DNA from: JANRKT01 sp033763355
GTDB lineage: Bacteria > Bacteroidota > Bacteroidia > Chitinophagales > Chitinophagaceae
Assembly: GCA_033763355.1 (NCBI GenBank)
Contig: JANRKT010000252.1
Span: 1-8,893, forward strand
Direction: 5' to 3'
DNA: 8,893 bases
Shown: positions 1 through 6,343 of the stretch, piece after piece
Layout: every line of letters begins with the position of its first letter
Position numbering within the stretch: position 1 is the stretch's first letter
Position numbers and translations under genes: made by a program
The notes under the pieces: generated by a model
The model's input: only the letters and a program-made list of their open reading frames with translations
Database searches by the model: none
Told to the model about the DNA's origin: nothing

Positions 1-241
1 ACAATTGAAATCAACAGCTTATATATCCCCTTAAATTATTGCTTACAAATGTTTCATTTACATAGCACCCCGGGTTTTGCTGTGGAAATGAGTGGTTTAA
101 TATAGACTCCCCTCTCATCTTTTCCCTTTACTGCGTATAAAACAATCCTTAACATTTGCAAACACAATCATTAAAGCGGCTTTTCGTTTATGTAAAGGCT
201 AAATCTATTCCCGTAAAAAACAATTATTTAAATCAAATACC

Positions 242-1072
242 ATGAAAACAATCCTTAAAGCCTCTTTGATCCTTGCAGCAGTTTCTTACCTGAATTTTGG
301 CTGTAAGAAAGATGACAATGGCGGAAACAATACTTCAGAGCAGAAAACAGTTGAACTGAGCAGCGCCAATACCACTTCAGAATCACTTTATGACGATGTA
401 TTCAGCGAAGTATTACAGGTAAACGACCAGAGCGGGTTAAACGGTCCTTCAGGAACCGAACAAATCTTTGGATGTGCAACAGTAACAGTTAACCCGCAGG
501 ATGCGGGGGTATTTCCCAAAACAGTTACCATTGATTACGGCACTTCAGGATGTACCGTTTTAGGAATAACAAGAAAAGGAAAGATCATTTATACCATTAC
601 CGGTAAATTCCGCAACAGCGGGTCAACACTGAGTGTGACTTTTGAAAATTACAGCGTAAACAACCACAAGCTGGAAGGCACATACAGCATTACCAACAGC
701 ACATCAGGCAATACACCCAGCATAACCACCCAGGTTACCAATGGCAAGCTCACTTATCCTGATGGCAAATACTATACCTACAGCGGCACACGTACATGGC
801 TCCAGTCTGCAGGGGTTGGCACCACATCAATACTTGATGATGAGTTTACCATTACCGGCAGCAGCAATGTGGCTTCATCAGAAGGCAATACGCTTACTGC
901 AACAATTAAAACAGGGTTGCTGAGAAAGATGACCTGCCTGAATGTGGTTTCAGGAACTGTTGAAGTGGTTTACAACAACATACCCGGCCTGCTTGACTTT
1001 GGAACAGGCGAATGTGATAAAAATGCAACTGTAAAAGTGGCCAACAAAACTTACGACATAACACTGCCATAA
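242..1072 (+). CDS. Secreted lipoprotein of an uncharacterised Bacteroidota family
   Basis: The 276-residue product starts with a lipoprotein signal peptide: a basic N-terminus, a hydrophobic stretch at residues 4-17 and the lipobox LNFGC with Cys21. Cys21 is followed by KKDDN, which fits the K-(D/E)2 surface-export signal described for Bacteroidota lipoproteins, so an outer-membrane, possibly surface-exposed location is inferred. The mature part is rich in Thr, Ser, Asn and Gly and reads as alternating beta strands. It has four further cysteines (78, 104, 232, 258) that could form two disulfides. Stretches such as GCATVTVNP, RKGKIIYTITGKFR, SVTFENYSVN and a C-terminal GTGEC...ATVKV resemble a recurring Bacteroidota lipoprotein family that I recognise from memory but cannot name. 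The start is the only sensible Met before the signal peptide. The gene stands alone with its own terminator downstream. No catalytic motif is visible and the function is unknown. Confidence 0.9.
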   Translation: MKTILKASLILAAVSYLNFGCKKDDNGGNNTSEQKTVELSSANTTSESLYDDVFSEVLQVNDQSGLNGPSGTEQIFGCATVTVNPQDAGVFPKTVTIDYGTSGCTVLGITRKGKIIYTITGKFRNSGSTLSVTFENYSVNNHKLEGTYSITNSTSGNTPSITTQVTNGKLTYPDGKYYTYSGTRTWLQSAGVGTTSILDDEFTITGSSNVASSEGNTLTATIKTGLLRKMTCLNVVSGTVEVVYNNIPGLLDFGTGECDKNATVKVANKTYDITLP

Positions 1073-1096
1073 AGCATAACAACTGATTTTAAAAAC

Positions 1097-1129
1097 AAAC
1101 CGGGAAGCGTAAAACTTTCCGGTTTTTTT
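1097..1129 (+). terminator. Factor-independent terminator after the first lipoprotein gene
   Basis: AAACCGGGAAG at 1097-1107 pairs with CTTTCCGGTTT at 1115-1125 (11 bp, one G-T wobble) around a 7-base loop. The right arm runs directly into a T tract at 1123-1129. It lies 25 bases after the stop codon of the lipoprotein gene. Confidence 0.9.
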
Positions 1130-1271
1130 ATTATCCGGGCCCGGCCTTTAAACTTTGTTATATCAGGCGGGTCTTTAAGACCGTATGGCTTTTTAAATTT
1201 TAAGCCCTGCATTAATTTTCAGCAATCTTTGGCAAAAAATTTGTCACCTGTTAAAACTAAATGGTATTCTT

Positions 1272-1967
1272 ATGAAAAAAAAGATCATTGCTTTAGGGTT
1301 ATCCGCTTTCCTGTTCTGCGGTTTCACCTCAAACGCACAAAAATCATCCGCTATGCTCCGGGCCGGCTTTAACCTGGCCAATGTAAGCATCAATTCAGAC
1401 GGAAGTATTGATGATGCAAAGATGCTTCCCAGTTTTCATGTGGGATTAATCGGCGATCTCCCCATAACCGGATTCTTCTCTGTTCAAACCGGTTTATTGT
1501 TTAGCGGCAAAGGCACAAAAACACAATTCGGCAATACAACTGACGCCAATTACTACAGGGCAAAAACCAATCCCTTTTATATTGAGTTGCCTGTAAATGC
1601 TGTTGTCAAGCTACCGCTTGATGATGACTCCAAATTCTTTTTCGGCGCCGGGCCTTATGCAGCAATGGGCATTGGCGGAAAAAACAAAGCTGAGGGAAAA
1701 ATCTTCGGCGTGGCATTTGAATCAAAAGAAAATATCAAATGGTCAAACGACGACCCCACAACTTCGGGTGAAGAAGGCGCAGGCCTTGGCATCATGCGCC
1801 GTTTTGATTATGGCCTGAACGGAACAGCGGGGATTGAAGGCAGATCAGTTGTGTTTTCTGTAAACTACGGGTTCGGACTTGCCAAACTTCAATCTGGCAC
1901 TGACAACAATGCGGACAACAATAACAAGCACCGGATATTGAGTGTAGCACTCGGATTTAAATTATAA
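1272..1967 (+). CDS. Outer-membrane beta-barrel protein (PorT-like family)
   Basis: The 231-residue protein begins with a classical Sec signal peptide (basic MKKK, hydrophobic residues 5-18), with likely cleavage after Ala22 in SNAQ. The mature chain is a series of amphipathic beta strands typical of the small PorT/OMP beta-barrel family of Bacteroidota. Examples are LRAGFNLANVSI near the N-terminus, FHVGLIGDLPITGFFSVQTG at 55-74, PFYIELPVNAVVKLP at 101-115, FFFGAGPYAAMGIGGK at 122-137 and a final strand RILSVALGFKL. Length and strand pattern suit an 8-10 stranded barrel. A polar Asp/Asn-rich segment (210-219) precedes the last strand and is probably a surface loop or turn. These proteins are usually annotated only as outer-membrane beta-barrel proteins, and no transport substrate can be assigned. 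It is monocistronic, with a terminator 20 bases downstream. Confidence 0.9.
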   Translation: MKKKIIALGLSAFLFCGFTSNAQKSSAMLRAGFNLANVSINSDGSIDDAKMLPSFHVGLIGDLPITGFFSVQTGLLFSGKGTKTQFGNTTDANYYRAKTNPFYIELPVNAVVKLPLDDDSKFFFGAGPYAAMGIGGKNKAEGKIFGVAFESKENIKWSNDDPTTSGEEGAGLGIMRRFDYGLNGTAGIEGRSVVFSVNYGFGLAKLQSGTDNNADNNNKHRILSVALGFKL

Positions 1968-1987
1968 TAATCATACCAGCATTAATT

Positions 1988-2016
1988 AAAAGCCCCTGTA
2001 ACAAGGGGCTTTTTTA
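1988..2016 (+). terminator. Factor-independent terminator after the beta-barrel gene
   Basis: AAAAGCCCC at 1988-1996 pairs perfectly with GGGGCTTTT at 2005-2013 around an 8-base loop, followed by more T residues. Because both flanks are A/T tracts the hairpin could also work on the opposite strand, but no minus-strand gene reads into it. Confidence 0.93.
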
Positions 2017-2301
2017 TTTTACCAGGTGGCACAAAAAAAATTATACTGCTCAGCGTGGATTAGCAAAGAAAATGTTAACTGAAAAAAATTCCCTTGTTTA
2101 CGGTAGATGATAAAATGGCTGCTGCATGAATATTTGCAAACTGATTGACCATTAAACTTTATCCAATGCCATGGCAAAAAAATGTAAATCAGCAACCACT
2201 TAAACCAGGGAAGGGAATGATAAAAGATAACCAATTAAACATTAACCACGCCTGAACAGTTCCGGCAATTACCGTTACGGCAGGCATTAAAACCTTATCA
2301 G
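2017..2301. other. Intergenic region, no gene seen
   Basis: This forms most of the 334-base gap between the beta-barrel gene and the methyltransferase gene. It is AT-rich. I find no convincing coding frame: the one long minus-strand frame is rich in Phe, Tyr, Trp and Ile and has no recognisable features. It contains a 10-base palindrome TGCCATGGCA at 2167-2176. A weak dyad, GCCTG (2250-2254) with CAGGC (2281-2285), lies just before the methyltransferase start. The promoter of the following operon must lie here, but I find no sequence close to the full Bacteroidota consensus (TTG, then TAnnTTTG). Confidence 0.6.
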
Positions 2302-3084
2302 ATGAGTACAAAAGAAGTTCAGGGAAAATTGTGGAGCACAGCGCCGCAATACTGGTCAGATTATTTTGAACCGTTTTTTATCCCGCTGTACAAAAAAGCG
2401 ATTGAACAATTGCAGTTAGACGAAGACAGCCTGCTGCTTGATGCAGGATGCGGCTCAGGTTTGTTTTCTCACATGGCCATCTCAACCGGTGCAGAAGTAA
2501 CAGGCATTGATGCCGCACCCGGTTTGCTGAAAATAGCAAGAGAAAGGAACCCGGGGAACAATTTCCTGGAAGAAGACCTCGAATCACTGCCCTTTGCATC
2601 AGACAGTTTTCATGTTGTTACAGGGTTTAATTCATTTCAGTATGCAGGGAATTTTACTTCTGCTTTATCAGAAGCAAAAAGGGTATTGCAGAAAGGCGGG
2701 CGCCTTGTAATAGGAATATGGGATAAACCTGAAATGAGCGATGCAACAACTGTATTAAAAGCAATCGGTTCGTTGTTGCCCCCTCCGCCCCCGGGCACGC
2801 CGGGGCCCTTTGCTTTATCAGAAGATGGTAAAATAGAAGGCATATGCCATTCGCTTGATCTGAAGCTTGTTTATAAAACAACGGTAAGCTGCCCGTTCTT
2901 TTATTACACTTTAAATGACGGCATCAAAAGTTTTATGGGTACCGGCCCCGCTGCTGCAGCCATGAAACATGCAACTGAAAAGCAGGTACAGCAAACCATT
3001 TCGAAAGCCCTGCAGCCATATCACCTTACGGTTGACATCTATCATCTTCAAAACAGTTTCAAATTGTTTATAGCAGAAAAATAA
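2302..3084 (+). CDS. Class I SAM-dependent methyltransferase
   Basis: The 260-residue cytoplasmic protein has a Methyltransf_11/25-type Rossmann domain in its first 140 residues. Motif I is LLLDAGCGSG at 45-54. An acidic residue ending strand 2 (GID, Asp70) is expected to bind the ribose of S-adenosylmethionine. Asp92-Leu93 in the DLESLPFA segment follows, and a post-III segment RVLQKGGRLVIGIW lies at 127-140. The C-terminal half has a run of five prolines (160-164) and ends in a segment resembling a family of uncharacterised methyltransferases (GTGPAAAAMKHA at 213-224). The substrate cannot be inferred: small molecule and quinone- or natural-product-type methylation are all possible. It is the first gene of a probable three-gene operon, 32 bases before the next start. 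No Shine-Dalgarno sequence is present, and the leader CATTAAAACCTTATCAG before the ATG is nearly repeated before the haloperoxidase gene. Confidence 0.92.
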   Translation: MSTKEVQGKLWSTAPQYWSDYFEPFFIPLYKKAIEQLQLDEDSLLLDAGCGSGLFSHMAISTGAEVTGIDAAPGLLKIARERNPGNNFLEEDLESLPFASDSFHVVTGFNSFQYAGNFTSALSEAKRVLQKGGRLVIGIWDKPEMSDATTVLKAIGSLLPPPPPGTPGPFALSEDGKIEGICHSLDLKLVYKTTVSCPFFYYTLNDGIKSFMGTGPAAAAMKHATEKQVQQTISKALQPYHLTVDIYHLQNSFKLFIAEK

Positions 3085-3116
3085 CAACAAACATTAAAAG
3101 TTTAAACTTGTCAAAA

Positions 3117-3740
3117 ATGACAACATCGTTCAATATCAGAAGGCAATCTGTTTCTGTTGCCGTTATGTTACTGCTGTTATCAGCAATAGCAATACTTTAC
3201 TCCTGCAAAAAAGAAGCAGTAATCAAATCACCGGCACATCACATTAATGAAAGTGAAAAACTGGTTATCCCGGCTTCTGTTGACCTGCCGGCCAACACAC
3301 CGAACGGCAATACAAGAATTGCCACTTATTATGCAGAAGGGGTACAGAAATATAAATCGCAGGTAAAAGCGGGCAGCAATCCTGTAACTTATGAATGGGT
3401 GTTTGTTGCCCCGCTGGCCGACCTGTATGATGCAGGCAATAAAAAAGTTGGTACACATGGTGCAGGGCCTTTCTGGCAATTGTCTGCAGCAGATACCATT
3501 TTCGCACAGCAATTCAATCCGCCTAAAACTGCACCAGGTACTGAACCGGCAACTATTGACTGGTTATTACTAATGCCCAAAGCAGGTAAAACCCCATCAG
3601 GCGTTTTTGCAAATGTTGCCTATATCCAGCGCATTGCAACGCAAGGCGGAAAAGCGCCTGCAACAGCGCCGGTGAATGCTGACCAGACAGTTGACATTAA
3701 ATACACAGCCGTGTATCGCTTTACTAAAAAGAATCAATAA
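3117..3740 (+). CDS. DUF3455 family lipoprotein
   Basis: I chose the ATG at 3117 (207 residues) over an in-frame TTG three codons upstream, because ATG is far more common and both keep the signal peptide. Residues 11-29 are hydrophobic and end in a lipobox LYSC with Cys30, followed by KKEA. The mature domain matches the DUF3455 pattern as I remember it: GVQKY at 75-79, EWVFVAPLADLYD at 93-105, VGTHGAGPFW at 111-120, IDWLLLMPK at 147-155, YIQRIATQGGKAP at 169-181 and a terminal YTAVYRF at 196-202. The biochemical function of DUF3455 is unknown to me. The Cys positions common in proteobacterial members (after GVQ.Y and after GG.AP) are absent here. It lies 32 bases after the methyltransferase and 27 bases before the haloperoxidase-like gene, so co-transcription is likely. 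It is an inner- or outer-membrane lipoprotein facing the periplasm or outside. Confidence 0.85.
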   Translation: MTTSFNIRRQSVSVAVMLLLLSAIAILYSCKKEAVIKSPAHHINESEKLVIPASVDLPANTPNGNTRIATYYAEGVQKYKSQVKAGSNPVTYEWVFVAPLADLYDAGNKKVGTHGAGPFWQLSAADTIFAQQFNPPKTAPGTEPATIDWLLLMPKAGKTPSGVFANVAYIQRIATQGGKAPATAPVNADQTVDIKYTAVYRFTKKNQ

Positions 3741-3767
3741 TCTAACAAATCATTAAACCTTATTATC

Positions 3768-5096
3768 ATGACAACAACATCTTTAAAGATGAACAGGCAT
3801 TTTATTGCCCCATTAGTCTTCTCCGCATTGTTTGCCCTCATTCTTCTTAATTCATGTAAAAAAGACGATTACCACAATGGTGATGGCAAACTTCCTTCCC
3901 ATTCATCCGAAGTACTGGATAAATGGATGACCTTACAACTGCGCCTGATGCGGAATGCAACCGGCATTGCCAATCATGCATTCTCAAGGCATTTTGCCTA
4001 TTCAGGTATAACAGCGCTTGAAGCATTGAAGCCTGGTTTGAACAACCAATATCTTTCCTGGACAAAAAAATGGAATGGTATGACAGGCCTTCCTGTACCC
4101 GGCCATCATAAGAATTATTATTATCCTGCCAATGTAAATGCAGCGATGGCAGCTATTAACAAAGCCATGTTTCCAAATGCAAATGCGGCAGATAAAGCTG
4201 CAATTGATTCACTGGAAGCAGCATTAAAGCAGGATTTTGCTGTTACACAATCAGCAACTTTAATCAACAGCTCTGCTGATTTTGGAAAAGCTGTGGCTGC
4301 TGCAGTGTTCAACTGGGCAGAAACAGACGGGTATAAAAATGCAAACAATCTTTACACTATACCTTCGGGCCCCGGTTTATGGAAACCCACTCCTCCGGCC
4401 TTTGCAAACCCTGCCACACCTTATTGGGGAAATAACAGGCCCATCATTACTGGAAGTACAACCAATACACAGCCTGCTGCACCGGTAGCTTACTCAACCG
4501 ATCCCAAGTCAGCATTTTACCAAATGGTAAAACAGGTATATGATGTATCGCAAACGCTTACTGATGATCAAAAAGCAATGGCAACATTCTGGAGAGATGT
4601 GCCGGGGGCAACTTCACCGGGGCATTGGTTGAGCATTTTACAACAGGTGGTACGGAAAACCAATGCGCCTCTTGAAAAAACTGCGCTGGCTTATGCACTT
4701 GCGGGTTCTGCAATGAATAATGCATTGATCAGTTGTTTCAAAGCAAAATACCAGTACAACCTGGTGCGCCCGGTTACGTACATCAGGGAAGTGATGGGCC
4801 ACAGCACATGGGCATCACATCTTACCACACCTGCCCATCCTGAATATTTATCGGCACATGCATCGCTTTCTGCATCCACAGCAAGGGTATTGCAGGAGTT
4901 GTTCGGTAACATTGGCGCTTTTACCGACCGTACTTACGATTACCTGGGTTTTGCACCAAGAACGTATGCATCCTTAATTGATATTGGAACAGAAGCGGGG
5001 CAATCAAGATTGTATGCAGGCATCCATTACCAGCCCAGTATTGATGCGGGCATATTGCAGGGAAATAAAGTGGCGGGAAATATTTTTAATAAATAA
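3768..5096 (+). CDS. Vanadium-dependent haloperoxidase / PAP2-type lipoprotein
   Basis: The 442-residue lipoprotein has a hydrophobic segment at 12-27 and a lipobox LNSC with Cys30, followed by KKDDY, a K-(D/E)2-type surface-export signal. The mature part is largely helical. The C-terminal half carries the vanadate/phosphate pocket shared by vanadium haloperoxidases and PAP2 phosphatases: Lys327 and Arg334 (KYQYNLVRP, spacing 7), Ser362-Ala-His364 (HPEYLSAHA), then Arg414 and His420 (RLYAGIH, spacing 6). These spacings match the fungal chloroperoxidase residues K353/R360, S402-G-H404 and R490/H496. An upstream segment FWRDVPGATSPGHW (274-287) is typical of the bacterial branch. Predicted activity is halide oxidation by peroxide or phosphate-ester hydrolysis outside the cell; sequence alone does not separate these. 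Ala363 replaces the usual Gly. Last gene of the putative operon; no clear terminator follows. Confidence 0.9.
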   Translation: MTTTSLKMNRHFIAPLVFSALFALILLNSCKKDDYHNGDGKLPSHSSEVLDKWMTLQLRLMRNATGIANHAFSRHFAYSGITALEALKPGLNNQYLSWTKKWNGMTGLPVPGHHKNYYYPANVNAAMAAINKAMFPNANAADKAAIDSLEAALKQDFAVTQSATLINSSADFGKAVAAAVFNWAETDGYKNANNLYTIPSGPGLWKPTPPAFANPATPYWGNNRPIITGSTTNTQPAAPVAYSTDPKSAFYQMVKQVYDVSQTLTDDQKAMATFWRDVPGATSPGHWLSILQQVVRKTNAPLEKTALAYALAGSAMNNALISCFKAKYQYNLVRPVTYIREVMGHSTWASHLTTPAHPEYLSAHASLSASTARVLQELFGNIGAFTDRTYDYLGFAPRTYASLIDIGTEAGQSRLYAGIHYQPSIDAGILQGNKVAGNIFNK

Positions 5097-5153
5097 TTTT
5101 TAAGCAGCCGAAAACACATTTTTAAAACAAAACAAACAAATTCATTAACCAAT

Positions 5154-5175
5154 CCTGCCTGTTAAACCGGCCAGG
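5154..5175 (+). other. Small hairpin in the leader of the 146-residue protein gene
   Basis: CCTG-CC (5154-5159) can pair with GG-C-CAGG (5169-5175), leaving one bulged C and a 9-base loop. It ends 17 bases before the ATG at 5193. No T tract follows, so it is not a normal terminator of the upstream operon. It might shape the mRNA leader or mark an RNA end, or be chance. Confidence 0.3.
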
Positions 5176-5192
5176 AAGCAAATCTTAAAAAA

Positions 5193-5633
5193 ATGAAAAA
5201 AGCAATTTCAATTTTAATGCTGACAGTACTCTTTTTTACAGCAGCAGGCTACGCCTCAGAAGTGGCGCTGATACCTGAAAAGTTTGAATACAGGATCAGA
5301 AAAAACTTCCCTAACGCCGTTGTAACCAGCCAGAAAAAAGTAAAGGACATCACAATTGTGTCTTTTACTGAAAACAACAAGAACTACTATGCCTATTTTA
5401 ACAGCGACAATGAAATGCTGATGATGGCAAGGCTGATTACACCTGAAAACATGCCCATAAAAGCATTTACAACCGTAAGGGACAAATTTGGTATTTCACA
5501 GATCAGGGAAACGCTTGAGGTGTATGCCGAAAATGGCGGGGCCGGTTATTATGTGGAAGCGGAATTTAAAAACAGGATAATTGTTGCAAAAGTTTATTCT
5601 GACGGCGGGCTGCAGATAATAAAGGAAAGGTAG
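5193..5633 (+). CDS. Secreted small protein, PepSY-like / putative periplasmic
   Basis: The 146-residue product has a Sec signal peptide (MKKAISILMLTVLFFTAAGYA) with likely cleavage after Ala21. The mature chain of about 125 residues is highly charged and contains IRKNFPNAVVTSQKKVKDI, YYAYFNSDNEMLMMARLITP and a segment after ENMP that begins with a helix and ends KDKF-like (RDKFG). This resembles the many small Bacteroidota exported proteins with a helix followed by a curled beta sheet (PepSY-like or beta-lactamase-inhibitor-like folds), in which FPNA...V.W/F...YYA.F...G is recurrent. That match is from memory and fold-level only. The protein has no cysteine and no catalytic motif, and it probably acts as a binding or regulatory domain in the periplasm. 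It lies 96 bases after the haloperoxidase-like gene and may have its own transcript. The function is unknown. Confidence 0.85.
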   Translation: MKKAISILMLTVLFFTAAGYASEVALIPEKFEYRIRKNFPNAVVTSQKKVKDITIVSFTENNKNYYAYFNSDNEMLMMARLITPENMPIKAFTTVRDKFGISQIRETLEVYAENGGAGYYVEAEFKNRIIVAKVYSDGGLQIIKER

Positions 5634-5660
5634 TTGACAGGCAGCGAGGAAAAACCAATA

Positions 5661-5718
5661 CTTTCCAAAAGCCATTGAGCTGAATTGTTTGAAGTGTGGT
5701 GATGGGGCTTTTGGAAAG
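5661..5718. repeat. Perfect 13-bp inverted repeat between convergent genes
   Basis: CTTTCCAAAAGCC at 5661-5673 is the exact reverse complement of GGCTTTTGGAAAG at 5706-5718, with a 32-base spacer. It lies 27 bases after the stop of the 146-residue protein gene. Read on the minus strand it is followed by TATTGGTTTTTCC, which is T-rich, so it could end the minus-strand operon. Read on the plus strand no T tract follows. The long spacer is unusual for a simple terminator. Confidence 0.7.
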
Positions 5719-5760
5719 CTTCACGGACAATTTAAGATCAGGGAGAAGGTTATACCATGC

Positions 5761-5797
5761 GAAACGGCTATGAAATTAATTTTTCATCAGCCGTTTC
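5761..5797. repeat. Long hairpin spanning the stop codon of the acetyltransferase gene
   Basis: GAAACGGCT (5761-5769) pairs perfectly with AGCCGTTTC (5789-5797). Inside it, ATGAAA (5770-5775) pairs with TTTCAT (5782-5787) around the loop TTAATT, leaving one bulged C at 5788. The total is 15 bp. The stop codon of the minus-strand acetyltransferase lies within the left arm. On the plus strand the arm is followed by CTTTATCGTTTT, so it may also end plus-strand transcripts. Confidence 0.65.
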
Positions 5798-6343
5798 CTT
5801 TATCGTTTTCACCATATCATAATTATCTTTTCCGTCGTGCCAGAAGGAGGCAATGAATTTGTACCCGTGCTTTTTATAATAATTCACTGCTTTTTCATTG
5901 GTGGCCTGCACCCCACCCCATAAAATAATATTGCTTATACCTTTTTCCCTCAGTTCTTTTTCAATTACCGCATACATCTTGCTCCCGAGTCCGGTGCTTT
6001 GCCATTCATCAGCAACTGACGGCGCAAAAGTTACCGCATCGTGGTTACTAAAATACTGGTTGCGCTGTGCATAACGTTTCTCATCCCATTCAATCATACC
6101 TGGTTTGATGAGCATATAAGCGACTATCTCACCTGATGACAAATCAACCGCAACATACCTGCTCATATCACCAGGCAAATCATTACAAATATTTCTGATG
6201 GTGGCCTCATCAAATGGGTGCGGCCCGAACCTTGATTTGCTCTTTGCCGAAAGCCTGTTAAAATAATTATATAAAGCAGCGGCATCGCCACGCTCTAAAA
6301 GCCGGATAAGCGCCTGTTTTTTATTTTTTGTTTCCACTATCAT
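5768..6343 (-). CDS. GNAT family N-acetyltransferase
   Basis: The product is a cytoplasmic acetyltransferase of about 191 residues that transfers acetyl groups from acetyl-CoA. The acetyl-CoA pyrophosphate-binding motif A is seen as APSVADEWQSTGLGSKMY, with the Q-x-x-G-x-G core (QSTGLG) and a following helix. Motif B is TNEKAVNYYKKHGYK near the C-terminus. The N-terminal part (QALIRLLERGDAAALYNYFN and SRFGPHPFD) is typical of GNAT substrate-side helices; the substrate is unknown. I chose the Met at 6343, whose ATG overlaps the TGA of the preceding gene as ATGA, a usual translational-coupling arrangement. A Met three codons earlier (6352) is also possible and would give 194 residues and a 13-base overlap. 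It is the last gene of the minus-strand operon. Its link to the redox genes is shown only by position. The final codons and stop sit inside a strong hairpin. Confidence 0.88.
   Translation of the reverse strand: MIVETKNKKQALIRLLERGDAAALYNYFNRLSAKSKSRFGPHPFDEATIRNICNDLPGDMSRYVAVDLSSGEIVAYMLIKPGMIEWDEKRYAQRNQYFSNHDAVTFAPSVADEWQSTGLGSKMYAVIEKELREKGISNIILWGGVQATNEKAVNYYKKHGYKFIASFWHDGKDNYDMVKTIKETADEKLIS

Noticed and set aside
1..105. Plus-strand frame open from the window edge to a TAG at 103-105
   Set aside because: Only 34 codons, with no motif or typical coding composition; a chance open stretch at the edge cannot be excluded and is more likely.
151..158. AACATTTG, and similar AATCTTTG at 1224-1231, as Bacteroidota -7 promoter elements
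   Set aside because: Each misses the leading T of TAnnTTTG, and neither has a TTG element at the right distance upstream, so they are too weak to annotate.
2019..2234. Minus-strand open frame of 71 codons in the intergenic region
   Set aside because: The composition (Phe, Tyr, Trp, Ile, Cys rich) is what AT-rich noncoding DNA gives. The frame ends inside the T tract of a terminator and has no recognisable domain or leader.
2773..2811. Run of five prolines and local GC peak in the methyltransferase
   Set aside because: It may need elongation factor P for translation, but similar Pro/Gly-rich stretches occur in related methyltransferases as I remember them, so it is not a sign of insertion or frameshift.
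3108..3116. TTG start giving three extra residues for the DUF3455 lipoprotein
   Set aside because: An ATG lies three codons downstream and keeps the full signal peptide, so the rare TTG start is not needed.
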